Positions 1-8,807 of a DNA stretch of 64,000 nucleotides are shown here, in pieces. A program made the position numbers and the translations under genes. The stretch lies in contig JAGBKB010000036.1 of NCBI GenBank assembly GCA_017934175.1, positions 1 through 64,000 on the forward strand, written 5' to 3'. The first letter of the stretch is position 1. Each line of letters begins with the position of its first letter. The notes under the pieces were generated by a model. It searched no databases. It was not told where the DNA came from and was given only the letters and a program-made list of their open reading frames with translations. This DNA comes from Lachnospiraceae bacterium. Its GTDB lineage: Bacteria; Bacillota; Clostridia; Lachnospirales; Lachnospiraceae.

Positions 1-11
1 TCCCTATTCAT
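1..11 (-). CDS. Start of an unidentified gene, cut by the left edge
   Basis: Only the first codons are present: ATG at 11-9 followed by AAT AGG. The start is supported by a perfect AGGAGG ribosome binding site at 25-20, eight bases upstream, and by a -10-like promoter and long leader further up. The product cannot be identified from three residues. Confidence 0.7.
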
Positions 12-13
12 GG

Positions 14-69
14 GGAACACCTCCTATATTTATTTGTTTTTCCACTTATAAATATATATCAGGTGTTCC
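14..69 (-). promoter_or_regulatory. Leader hairpin covering part of the ribosome binding site
   Basis: In the minus-strand transcript GGAACACCT (69-61) can pair perfectly over nine bases with AGGTGTTCC (22-14), with a 38-nt AT-rich loop. The 3' arm takes in three bases (22-20) of the AGGAGG ribosome binding site, so pairing would hinder translation of the gene starting at 11. That it regulates is inference. Confidence 0.5.
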
Positions 70-85
70 TTTTTTTGTACTACTT

Positions 86-119
86 TTTTAACAAATTTTT
101 ATAGGATAATTTGTTAAAA
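86..119. promoter_or_regulatory. 11-bp inverted repeat just downstream of a predicted transcription start
   Basis: TTTTAACAAAT (86-96) and ATTTGTTAAAA (109-119) are perfect inverted repeats separated by 12 bases. They lie directly after the predicted start of transcription (about 122, minus strand), where either a repressor site or a 5' hairpin would be expected. Half-sites resemble the dyad at 13525-13537. Confidence 0.45.
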
Positions 120-128
120 CCCACGATA

Positions 129-134
129 ATTATA
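129..134 (-). promoter_or_regulatory. Probable -10 element of the left-edge gene
   Basis: TATAAT reads on the minus strand at 134-129, downstream of the SGNH-gene terminator and about 120 bases before the start codon at 11. No convincing -35 element is seen 16-18 bases upstream, so the promoter call rests on the -10 and on the context. Confidence 0.4.
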
Positions 135-165
135 CTCTATTATTGGTAAAATTTATTAAAAATTT

Positions 166-192
166 ATTAAAAAATGGCGGTTATACCGCCAT
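166..192 (-). terminator. Intrinsic terminator after the SGNH hydrolase gene
   Basis: ATGGCGG (minus, 192-186), five-base loop, CCGCCAT (180-174), then a T-rich tail (173-166). It lies 12 bases after the SGNH stop codon and ends the long unit that begins at the 13545-13573 promoter. Confidence 0.9.
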
Positions 193-203
193 AATACTTA
201 TAT

Positions 204-866
204 TTATTGATTAGTGAGTTCTAATTGATATAATTTTTGGAAAACTCTATTATATAGTTCATCATAAAAAAGTTTATTATAATGCATTAAATCTTCGGAT
301 ATATATTCATATCTTTCTAAATCATGAACATCTATGTAATAGGCATTTTCATATTCATCACATATTTTCCTTATGATACTGTCATACATAAATGCATCAT
401 ATGTTTTCTCATAATAATTTTCAGAGAAAAATCTTAGATAACTATGCATTATGACATTCTTCTTATTAAACTCTGCAATAACCATAAGTTCTCTTAAAAC
501 TGATTCAAAATAATATGGCACAGTTTCTACAAACATATCATTTACACCAATAGAAAATAATACATTTTTCTGTTCAAAATTAAGAGCCAGTGCCATTATT
601 ATTTTATTTTGGTCTATTGTATTGCCTGCTATAGCATATGGAATGATATTAAGTTCTCTTTCTGATTCCATATCACAAAACTTTCCAGCAAACGAATCAC
701 CCGTAACTATAAGAGTGTTATCTTTAAGTGCAACTGGTCCCGATGGCAGATAGTTATAATTATAGTAGATATTTGATGCAAATAAAACATTATTAATTAA
801 AAAAGTTAATATAATTGCAATAAATATCTTTTTACTTTTTAATACCAATTTTAACATTTTCATCAT
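204..866 (-). CDS. SGNH/GDSL-type hydrolase, membrane-anchored or secreted
   Basis: A 220-residue protein with an uncleaved-looking N-terminal hydrophobic segment (about 14-30) followed by an SGNH fold. Visible blocks are GDS with nucleophile Ser58, Gly81-Asn82 (block II), GVND at 107-110 with the block III Asn, and D192-x2-H195 (block V). The family removes acyl groups from glycans, lipids or peptidoglycan. As the last gene of a unit that begins with polysaccharide genes, glycan or wall deacetylation outside the membrane is a reasonable inference, but the substrate is unknown. The start overlaps the end of ileS by 35 bases, and ATG codons also occur at 863 and 857, so the exact start is uncertain. 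A strong terminator follows. Confidence 0.75.
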   Translation of the reverse strand: MMKMLKLVLKSKKIFIAIILTFLINNVLFASNIYYNYNYLPSGPVALKDNTLIVTGDSFAGKFCDMESERELNIIPYAIAGNTIDQNKIIMALALNFEQKNVLFSIGVNDMFVETVPYYFESVLRELMVIAEFNKKNVIMHSYLRFFSENYYEKTYDAFMYDSIIRKICDEYENAYYIDVHDLERYEYISEDLMHYNKLFYDELYNRVFQKLYQLELTNQ

Positions 867-3800
867 TAATTTCCCATTCTTTTATGATGGCACCATTATC
901 TACGCTTCCAACTATTACGGTATTTGCCATAATATCTTTTAAAAGGAGTTCTTTATACCTATTTACTATATCCTCAATTTTTTTATTGTCAGATATATAT
1001 ACATTTATTTTGTCCATAACATCAAAGTTTGACTCTTTTCTCATAGTCTGTATCTTGGAAACAATTTCTCTTATATATCCTTCTTCTATAAGTTCTGTAT
1101 CAAGTGTAGTGTCCATAACTACTGTCACTTGTCCATCGATTGCAGTTACATATCCCTCTTTTTTAGATGCTTCTATAAGTAAATCTTCTTCTTTTAATTC
1201 TACAGTCTCACCATTTACATCAAAAGAAATAAATCCATCTTTTTTAAGTGTCTCATAAGTTTTAGCACCATTTACACTTGCAGTATTAGTTAAGTACTCT
1301 TTTATACCATTTAATAATTTTCCAAACTTTGGTCCCACTGTTTTAAGTTGTGGCTTAAATATGTAAGATGTATATTCAGATAAATCATCTTTAAACTCAA
1401 CATTTTTTATATTAAGTTCTGAAGCAATTATTTCAGTATAATAATTATCAAGTGGTATAGTTGATTTTGCTAATATCTTTCTTAAAGGTTGGCGATTTTT
1501 TATCTTTGCTTCATTTCTTGCTGACCTTCCAAGTTCAACAAGTTTAATAGCCATCTCCATCTCAACTGAAAGTTTTTCATCTATCATACTTTCATCGCAT
1601 TTTGGATAAGAGCATAAGTGTACTGATTTAATATCATTTTCATTTACAGACAATACGAGATTAGTATATATTTCTTCACTTATAAATGGCACATATGGAG
1701 CAATTAATTTTGAAAACTCTACTAAGGTTTTATATAAAGTTGCATATGCATTAATTTTATCTTGTTCCATTCCTGAAGCCCAAAATCTCTCTCTATTTCT
1801 TCTTATGTACCAGTTAGACAACTCATCAACAAATCTAAATATCTTAACAGTTGATTCAGTTATTCTAAAATTATTTAAGTCATCAGTTACTTCTTTTATA
1901 GTTATGTTAAGTTTTGATAGTAGCCACCTATCCATTTTATTAAGTGATGCAACATCTATTTTATGAACTAATGGATTAAAATTATCTATATTCGCATATA
2001 ACACAAAAAATGCATAAGCATTATGAAGTGTTCCTAAAAACTTACTTTGTCCTTCAAGAACAGATTTTTCAGAAAATCTCTTTGGAAGCCAAGGTGATGA
2101 ATTAGTATAGAAAAACCATCTTATACTATCAGCACCAAACTTATTAAGTGCATCCATAGGTTCTACAGCATTACCTTTACTCTTTGACATCTTTTGTCCG
2201 TGTTCATCTTGCACATGACCAAGCACAAGACAATTTTTAAAACAAGATTTTCCAAATAAAAGTGTTGACTCTGCAAGAAGTGAATAGAACCATCCTCTTG
2301 TCTGGTCTACTGCTTCACAAATAAATGAAGCCGGAAATTCTTTTTCAAAGAGTTCCTTATTCTCAAATGGATAGTGATGCTGTGCATATGGCATTGCTCC
2401 ACTATCAAACCAACAATCTATAACTTCTTTTACTCTTGTCATAGATTTACCGCAATGAGGACACTTAATATGTATGTTATCAATATGAGGTCTATGAAGT
2501 TCTATTGACTTTTCATCATCAATCTTTTCAATAGATTTTTCTTTTAATTCTTCTCTACTTCCTATAGCAATTCTATGTCCACATTCTTCACACTCCCATA
2601 TATTAAGTGGAGTTCCCCAATATCTATTTCTTGATATTCCCCAGTCCTGCACATTTTCTAACCAGTCACCAAATCTACCTTTACCAATACTTTCAGGATA
2701 CCAGTTTATTGAATTGTTATTTTTTATAAGTTCATCTTTAACTTGTGTCATCTTGATAAACCAAGACTCTCTTGCATAATAAATAAGCGGTGTATTACAT
2801 CTCCAACAATGTGGATATGAGTGTTCCACAACTGGTGAATCAAATAAAAGATTTCTATCAGAAAGATTTTTAAGTACAAGTGGGTCGGCTTCAAGAACTG
2901 TCTTGCCAGCAAAATCAGTTTCTTCAGTCATCATTCCTTTTGAATCTACAAACTGCACAAATGCTATGTCATTTTTCATACATACACGATTATCGTCTTC
3001 ACCAAAGGCAGGTGCTATATGAACTATTCCTGTACCATTTTCTGATGTAACATAACTGTCCGCAACAACTATAAAGGCTTTCTTTTTTTGCTTTTTTACT
3101 ATATCTACGGCATAAGAGAAAAGTGGTTCATACTCTATACCGACTAAATCTTTTCCTTTATATGTATCAAGTATCTCATACTTTTTATCATTTTCATTTT
3201 CTGTTTTAATTATAGATAAAACTTGATTTACGAGTTCTTTTGCAAGTATATAAGTAAAACCATTTATGCATTTAATTTTTACATATTCATAATCAGGATT
3301 AACACAAAGTCCAAGGTTAGATGGTAAAGTCCATGGAGTTGTAGTCCAAGCAAGGAAGTAAACATCTTCATTGTTTTTTACTACATGAGCATTATTTTTA
3401 ACTTTAAACCTTACTACTGCTGTTTTAGTTTTTATATCTTTATAACCTTGTGCTACTTCATGACTACTAAGCGGTGTTCCACATCTTGGACAGTATGGCA
3501 CTATTTTAAAACTTTTATAGAGAAGTCCTTTATCAAATAAAGTTTTAAGTGCCCACCACTCTGACTCTATATAGTCATTGTAATATGTAACATATGGGTT
3601 ATCCATATCTGCATTAAAAGCCACCTTATATGAGAAGTCTTCCCACATGGCTTTATATTTCCATACATTTTCTTTACACTTTTCAATAAATGGCTCTATG
3701 CCATAATCTTCAATTTGCTCTTTGCCATTAATTCCAAGTTGCTTTTCTACTTCAAGTTCAACTGGAAGACCGTGAGTATCCCATCCTGCTTTTCGTGGCA

Positions 3801-4044
3801 CATATGCTCCGTTCATAGCATGAAATCTTGGAATCAAATCTTTAAATGCTCTTGTCTCAACATGACCTATGTGAGGCTTACCATTTGCTGTTGGAGGTCC
3901 ATCATAAAATACATAAGAATTAGCATCCTTATTTTCTATATTATGCTTTAAGCATAAATTATTGATATCATTATCTTTCCAATAATTTTCAATAATGTGT
4001 TCATTTTCTACAAAATTTAAATTAGTATTTACCTTCTTAAACAT
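832..4044 (-). CDS. ileS: Isoleucyl-tRNA synthetase, type 2 (eukaryote-like)
   Basis: Charges tRNA-Ile with isoleucine and edits misactivated valine. Class I signatures are clear: HIGH at residues 58-61 and KMSKS at 618-622, with the CP1 editing domain between (a WTTTPWTLP segment) and zinc-binding-like CPRCG and CxxC motifs. At 1070 residues, and with the WDTHGLPVE segment near the N terminus and no C-terminal zinc finger of the type-1 enzymes, it matches the IleRS2 clade shared by eukaryotes and some bacteria, known to be poorly sensitive to mupirocin. An AAAGGAG site precedes the ATG. There is no room for a T-box: the heptose-kinase-like gene ends 9 bases upstream, so it depends on the upstream promoter. 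Confidence 0.97.
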   Translation of the reverse strand: MFKKVNTNLNFVENEHIIENYWKDNDINNLCLKHNIENKDANSYVFYDGPPTANGKPHIGHVETRAFKDLIPRFHAMNGAYVPRKAGWDTHGLPVELEVEKQLGINGKEQIEDYGIEPFIEKCKENVWKYKAMWEDFSYKVAFNADMDNPYVTYYNDYIESEWWALKTLFDKGLLYKSFKIVPYCPRCGTPLSSHEVAQGYKDIKTKTAVVRFKVKNNAHVVKNNEDVYFLAWTTTPWTLPSNLGLCVNPDYEYVKIKCINGFTYILAKELVNQVLSIIKTENENDKKYEILDTYKGKDLVGIEYEPLFSYAVDIVKKQKKKAFIVVADSYVTSENGTGIVHIAPAFGEDDNRVCMKNDIAFVQFVDSKGMMTEETDFAGKTVLEADPLVLKNLSDRNLLFDSPVVEHSYPHCWRCNTPLIYYARESWFIKMTQVKDELIKNNNSINWYPESIGKGRFGDWLENVQDWGISRNRYWGTPLNIWECEECGHRIAIGSREELKEKSIEKIDDEKSIELHRPHIDNIHIKCPHCGKSMTRVKEVIDCWFDSGAMPYAQHHYPFENKELFEKEFPASFICEAVDQTRGWFYSLLAESTLLFGKSCFKNCLVLGHVQDEHGQKMSKSKGNAVEPMDALNKFGADSIRWFFYTNSSPWLPKRFSEKSVLEGQSKFLGTLHNAYAFFVLYANIDNFNPLVHKIDVASLNKMDRWLLSKLNITIKEVTDDLNNFRITESTVKIFRFVDELSNWYIRRNRERFWASGMEQDKINAYATLYKTLVEFSKLIAPYVPFISEEIYTNLVLSVNENDIKSVHLCSYPKCDESMIDEKLSVEMEMAIKLVELGRSARNEAKIKNRQPLRKILAKSTIPLDNYYTEIIASELNIKNVEFKDDLSEYTSYIFKPQLKTVGPKFGKLLNGIKEYLTNTASVNGAKTYETLKKDGFISFDVNGETVELKEEDLLIEASKKEGYVTAIDGQVTVVMDTTLDTELIEEGYIREIVSKIQTMRKESNFDVMDKINVYISDNKKIEDIVNRYKELLLKDIMANTVIVGSVDNGAIIKEWEINDENVKIGIKK

Positions 4045-4053
4045 TTTATCTCC

Positions 4054-5073
4054 TTATACTGTGCGATAAATTACTTTTGACCCTTCTTCATCAAACTTAA
4101 ATGGGATTTCAAGTAAATTTTTTAGACGCCCTCTTAATTTATCTTGTAATTCTTTTCTTATATAAAATAACATAAAGCCACCACCACCAGCCCCAAGAAG
4201 TTTTCCACCATATGCACCGGTGTTTATCGCTTCATCATATATCTCATCAATAAAACTATTACTTATATTATTATTTAGACCTCTTTTTAATTTCCAAGTA
4301 TAATCAAGAAGCTTTCCAAACTCATCAAAATCTTTTGACAGAAGATATGAATATGCATCATCAACAAGTTTATTCATCTCAAGTAATCTATTTACATTAC
4401 TACCTAATTGGCTTTGAGTTTTAGATTGTATCTCAAATGAATTTCTTGATATACCAGTGAAAAACATAATTAAGTTTTCGTTGAATTTAGACTTTTCATC
4501 ATAACTTAAATTTATATTTTGAACATTATATCCATTGTTATATTCTTTTCCAAAATTAATTATATTTAAGTTTCCAAAAGATGCTGCGATTTGGTCTTGT
4601 ATTCCTCCTGCTTCATTACACATAACTCTTTCTACATGTATTGCATCATCAGCAAGTTTTGTTTTGTATTTTATCATTCCTTCTTTAGTATTTATAATTC
4701 TAAATATTTCATCATTCTTTAATCGAAGCAAACTATTTATAAGCCCTACAGCAAATGAAGATGAAGTACCAAGACCAGTTCTTGCAGGAAGGTCAGCATC
4801 ATAATATACTTTAATATTTTTTATATCAAGAAGTTTTAGACAGTTTTTAACCATAGGGTGGTTAATCTCTTCTATATTTTTTACTTGCTCAATTTTAGAA
4901 TAAATTATTTCATCTTTATATTCAAAAAACTCTGGAAGTGGTCTAACATTTACATAACAATATTTATCAATAGTGGTTGAAATTACTTTTCCGCCATATT
5001 CATTAAAAAAATCTGGGAAATCAGTTCCCCCTCCAAAAAAAGATATTCTAAATGGTGTCTTACTAATTATCAT
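4054..5073 (-). CDS. GHMP-family sugar kinase, HddA-like (heptose 7-phosphate kinase)
   Basis: A 339-residue cytoplasmic kinase. The N terminus (MIISKTPFRISFFGGGTDF) and the GLGTSSS phosphate-binding loop at 100-106, plus a C-terminal LLGAGGGGF motif, are those of GHMP kinases acting on D-glycero-D-manno-heptose 7-phosphate, a step to GDP- or CDP-linked sugars. No other heptose gene is in the window, so the substrate could be another sugar phosphate. The ATG at 5073 is preferred over an in-frame TTG at 5091: it overlaps the trkH stop as TAATG and has a GGAAGAGG site upstream. It sits between trkH and ileS, suggesting supply of a precursor for the glycan genes of the same unit. Confidence 0.8.
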   Translation of the reverse strand: MIISKTPFRISFFGGGTDFPDFFNEYGGKVISTTIDKYCYVNVRPLPEFFEYKDEIIYSKIEQVKNIEEINHPMVKNCLKLLDIKNIKVYYDADLPARTGLGTSSSFAVGLINSLLRLKNDEIFRIINTKEGMIKYKTKLADDAIHVERVMCNEAGGIQDQIAASFGNLNIINFGKEYNNGYNVQNINLSYDEKSKFNENLIMFFTGISRNSFEIQSKTQSQLGSNVNRLLEMNKLVDDAYSYLLSKDFDEFGKLLDYTWKLKRGLNNNISNSFIDEIYDEAINTGAYGGKLLGAGGGGFMLFYIRKELQDKLRGRLKNLLEIPFKFDEEGSKVIYRTV

Positions 5074-6515
5074 TAAGTTGACCTCTTCCAAGTATTCTTA
5101 GAGAATAAAATTATCATTGGAAAAATCTCAAGTCGTCCTGTAAGCATAAGTATAACAAATACTACTTTTGAAAATTGATTAAATATTGAAAAATTACCTT
5201 TTGGTCCTATCTTTGATAAACCAAGTCCTACGTTATTAAATGTCTCTATGACAGACGATACTGTAGTTGTAAAATCAAAGTCGTCAAGTGATATAAGAAG
5301 TATACCAAGTAAACAAATTAATATATATATTATAACATAAGACATAACAGTATTTTTAGTATTTTTATCAACAACTTTATCTTCAAATGTTATTACTTTT
5401 ACACTATTTGGATGAAGTTGCATATACAATTCATTGATTGCTGACTTTACAGAAATTACAACTCTTGAAACTTTAAGCCCGCCCGCCGTAGAACCTGCAC
5501 ATGCGCCACATATCATAAGAAGAAGTAACATTACCTGCGAGAAATCATGCCAAATTGTGTAATCACTTATAGCATAACCTGTAGTAGTTATTATAGAAGA
5601 AACATGGAAAAATGCATTATGTATTGATTCTCCTATACTATTATACAAATTATAAATATTAAAAACAATAAGCACAATAGACATAAATACTATACCCAGA
5701 TAAACTCTTAGTTCTTCTGAACATAAGGCATCTTTAATTTTTTTAATAAGTATTAAATAATATATATTAAAATTAACTCCAAAAATTAACATATATATAC
5801 CTATTAAAGTTTGACTAAAAGTATTATAATCTGCACATCCATTTTTTGTAACAACAAATCCACCAGTTCCTGCAGTTCCAAATCCTATACAGATAGAATC
5901 AAATAGTGGCATACCACTCAATTTATAAGATAAAATTGTTATTATAGTTAAAACTACATAAATTAAATAAAGTGTTCTTGCAGTATCAGAAACTTTTGAT
6001 ACAAGTTTTCCAACTTTTGGTCCTGGGCTCTCTGCTTTCATAATATGCATATTTTCACTTTTAGTTGGAATAATTGCAAGCATAAGAACAAGCACGCCCA
6101 TACCGCCTACAAAGTGAGTAAAACTTCTCCAAAACAACATACAGTTAGATAATTGAGTCACATCAGTAAGTATAGTTGCACCAGTTGTAGTAAAACCTGA
6201 AACTGTTTCAAAAAGCGAATCTATAAAATTAGGAATTGCCTTTGAAATACAAAATGGCAATGCTCCACACACCGATAAAACAATCCATCCAATAGATACA
6301 GTTACAAATCCTTCTGCCGAATAAAACTTATCATCATCAGTCTTGAAAAATTTATATAACAAAAAGCCAATAACTAATAATGGTAAGCCAACATATGAAA
6401 AATATTTTCCATCAGACTCTTTATAAATTATTGACACAATAAATGGTAAAATCATAAGAATTGATTCTATCATCATCATTATACCAATAAAACTTATTAC
6501 TTTTTTTATATTCAT
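5073..6515 (-). CDS. trkH: Trk/Ktr-type potassium channel subunit
   Basis: Membrane pore subunit of a potassium uptake system. The 480-residue protein shows the repeated M1-P-M2 layout of the superfamily: four filter-like P loops with TTTGAT near 110, GTAGTGGF near 220, TTTGY near 315 and NNVGLG near 430. It lies directly downstream of trkA with a 6-base gap and an AGAGGTTT ribosome binding site, so the two are a functional pair. The stop overlaps the ATG of the next gene (TAATG), which implies translational coupling. Confidence 0.95.
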   Translation of the reverse strand: MNIKKVISFIGIMMMIESILMILPFIVSIIYKESDGKYFSYVGLPLLVIGFLLYKFFKTDDDKFYSAEGFVTVSIGWIVLSVCGALPFCISKAIPNFIDSLFETVSGFTTTGATILTDVTQLSNCMLFWRSFTHFVGGMGVLVLMLAIIPTKSENMHIMKAESPGPKVGKLVSKVSDTARTLYLIYVVLTIITILSYKLSGMPLFDSICIGFGTAGTGGFVVTKNGCADYNTFSQTLIGIYMLIFGVNFNIYYLILIKKIKDALCSEELRVYLGIVFMSIVLIVFNIYNLYNSIGESIHNAFFHVSSIITTTGYAISDYTIWHDFSQVMLLLLMICGACAGSTAGGLKVSRVVISVKSAINELYMQLHPNSVKVITFEDKVVDKNTKNTVMSYVIIYILICLLGILLISLDDFDFTTTVSSVIETFNNVGLGLSKIGPKGNFSIFNQFSKVVFVILMLTGRLEIFPMIILFSKNTWKRST

Positions 6516-6521
6516 AAACCT

Positions 6522-7883
6522 CTATGCAACTATATCTACAATATCATTTAATACATTATCTTTTGTAATTATAGCCACACTATCTCCAACTTTTAATTCA
6601 TCATAACCAGTAGGTCTTATAACAGCACCTTTTCTATATATACCTGCAATTACTACATTTGATTTTAAGTTTAAATCTTTTAATTTAACATCAGTTGCTT
6701 TTGATTTTGATGTTATTTTGAAACCAAGCGCCTCTACTCTTCCATCAAATAATTTGTATAGTGTCTCAATATTGCTTTCACCACTGTCATTTGCAGCACG
6801 AACATAAGATGATATCAAGTTTGCTGCTACTCTTTCTGGATTTACTATACTTCCTACATCAAGTTTTCTAATTGCATAAACAAAGTTCATATGATTAACT
6901 TTAGCAATTGATTTTGTTTTGCCATTGTTATTAGCAAGTAGTGCAAGTATTATATTTTCTTCATCTATTCCTGTTAAAGTTATAAATGCATCTGTATCAT
7001 CTATTCCCTCTTGATGTAATATATTTCCTTCTGTGGCATCTGCATTTATTACCGAAACATTTGGATATTTACTGGCTAAATCTTCACATATTTTTATATC
7101 TTTATCAAACACTTTAATATTTATATTTGAATTGTATTTATTTAGTATATCAATCAAGTAATATGTGATACGGCTCGCACCAATTATCATATAAGATTTA
7201 AGTGACTTATATTCATATCCTATGGCTTTAAAGAAACTAACTACATTGTTGTGGTCTGCGACAAATAAGATTTTATCACCTTTTTTTATTTCTGAATTAC
7301 CATTTGGAATTATAATTTCATCCCCTCTTTCAATAGCACATACTAAAACATTTGAATGAAGTAATATATTTGCATCTTTAAGTTTCATTCCAATAATTTT
7401 AGAATCATCTGGAATACTAATCATCAAAGAATTAAATCTACCATTGAAAAATGTATCTGATGATATAGACTTAGGATATCTTAGTATTCTTGCTATTTCT
7501 CTTGCAGTCTCAAGTTCTGGATTTATAGTAAGAGAAATATCAAGTTCTTTCATAATATATTCAATTTGTTTAGCATATTCCAAGTTCCTTATTCTTGCAA
7601 CTGTTCTACATTTTGAAGTCTTTCTTGCAAGAAAGCAAGTCAATATATTTATTTCATCACTGCTTGTGCACGCTATTAAAAAATCTGCAGTTTCTATTTG
7701 TGCTTCAATTAAAACAGATTGTATGGCACCATTTCCAACAACTGCCATACAGTCAATGTCAGATGACACAGCATCCACAAGACTTTGTGACTTATCTACC
7801 AATATTACATCATGATTTTCTGATACAAGACTTCTTGCTATTGTAGAACCCACTTTTCCGCAACCAACAATTATTACTTTCAT
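6522..7883 (-). CDS. trkA: Trk potassium uptake regulatory subunit TrkA
   Basis: Peripheral gating subunit that binds nucleotide and controls the TrkH pore. At 453 residues it contains two RCK modules in tandem: the first begins with the Rossmann glycine pattern G7-C-G9-K-V-G12 and an acidic residue at 30 that favours NAD(H), the second restarts near residue 229 with a diverged glycine loop. Each is followed by a TrkA-C segment. The full double-RCK length is typical of TrkA rather than of the single-RCK KtrA. Its ribosome binding site is a short AAAGG. It is preceded in the same transcript by glycosyltransferase genes. Confidence 0.95.
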   Translation of the reverse strand: MKVIIVGCGKVGSTIARSLVSENHDVILVDKSQSLVDAVSSDIDCMAVVGNGAIQSVLIEAQIETADFLIACTSSDEINILTCFLARKTSKCRTVARIRNLEYAKQIEYIMKELDISLTINPELETAREIARILRYPKSISSDTFFNGRFNSLMISIPDDSKIIGMKLKDANILLHSNVLVCAIERGDEIIIPNGNSEIKKGDKILFVADHNNVVSFFKAIGYEYKSLKSYMIIGASRITYYLIDILNKYNSNINIKVFDKDIKICEDLASKYPNVSVINADATEGNILHQEGIDDTDAFITLTGIDEENIILALLANNNGKTKSIAKVNHMNFVYAIRKLDVGSIVNPERVAANLISSYVRAANDSGESNIETLYKLFDGRVEALGFKITSKSKATDVKLKDLNLKSNVVIAGIYRKGAVIRPTGYDELKVGDSVAIITKDNVLNDIVDIVA

Positions 7884-7892
7884 ATATACCTT

Positions 7893-8807
7893 TTATACAA
7901 ATTCTATTTGGGGATAAAACTTATACCCATCTATATATCCTTTAACTATAGTTTTAATTTTTTTAAATTTATTATTTTTTGAAAATAGAAGCACCCTTAT
8001 TATATGGTAGGCATTTCTAACAAGCATAAATAGATGCCCCCTTATGCCTTCTCTTCTAAAACACACAACATCATTTCTATATATATATTCATATCTATCA
8101 AGTCTATCACTTGTATCTTTCACTATTGTAACTCCAAAATTATTTTTACATTTATGAGTCACAATACTATCATTACAGAGATATCCTTTTTTAGCATCTG
8201 GATTGATTCTTTTTAATGTCAGTCTTCTTGTCCACTCAAGGTCATCAGTCCATATAATAAACTCTTTAATTGGAAGCCCAACTTTTAAGACATCATTTCT
8301 TTTAACAAATAACGATACAAATGATGCAAAATCTACATTTACAAGTTTTGAATTAAAATCTCTAATTTTTCTTGCAACTTTTTTCCTTTGAACATTGGTC
8401 TTACATATACTTCCATCTAACCACAATACTTTACTTGATAAAAATCCAAAATCATCATTTAATTCATTTGCAACATTTAGTAATTGTTCAAGGGAGTCAT
8501 TATTTACTATAGTGTCATCATCCATAAGCCATATATAATCGTAATCCTTTTTAGATGCTGCTTTTAATCCATAATTATATCCGCCTGCACCATTCAAATT
8601 AGTATCCATATGTTGTGCAAAAATATTTTTGTTATTTTTAATTATTTCATCTAAATACTCTTTAGTTCCATCAGTACTTGCATTATTTACTACCAAAATA
8701 TCAGGAACAACTGTTGATGACAATATCGCAGTAATACATTCCTTCAAAAGATTAATTCTATTATAAGTCACAATTACAGTTATAATTTTTTTTTGATTAT
8801 CAATCAT
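7893..8807 (-). CDS. Family 2 glycosyltransferase, galactofuranosyl/rhamnosyl-type
   Basis: A 304-residue cytoplasmic GT-A enzyme transferring a sugar from an NDP donor during surface-glycan assembly. Visible: VIVTYNR start, NNASTDGT loop at 41-48, GAGGYNYG at 73-80, the metal-binding DDD at 96-98 (WLMDDDT) and WTDDLEW at 186-192 as acceptor/base region. The GAGGxNxG and WxDDxEW combination is characteristic of the galactofuranosyltransferase-like branch, but the donor cannot be fixed by eye. The start shares ATGA with the stop of the upstream glycosyltransferase. Confidence 0.85.
   Translation of the reverse strand: MIDNQKKIITVIVTYNRINLLKECITAILSSTVVPDILVVNNASTDGTKEYLDEIIKNNKNIFAQHMDTNLNGAGGYNYGLKAASKKDYDYIWLMDDDTIVNNDSLEQLLNVANELNDDFGFLSSKVLWLDGSICKTNVQRKKVARKIRDFNSKLVNVDFASFVSLFVKRNDVLKVGLPIKEFIIWTDDLEWTRRLTLKRINPDAKKGYLCNDSIVTHKCKNNFGVTIVKDTSDRLDRYEYIYRNDVVCFRREGIRGHLFMLVRNAYHIIRVLLFSKNNKFKKIKTIVKGYIDGYKFYPQIEFV

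Noticed and set aside
14..76. GGAACACCT ... AGGTGTTCC followed by a T tract as a plus-strand terminator
   Set aside because: There is no plus-strand gene before it and the loop would be 38 bases. The pairing makes more sense in the minus-strand leader of the gene starting at base 11.
5074..5091. Longer start of the GHMP kinase gene
   Set aside because: It would need TTG and would lie inside trkH, while ATG at 5073 has a ribosome binding site and TAATG coupling.
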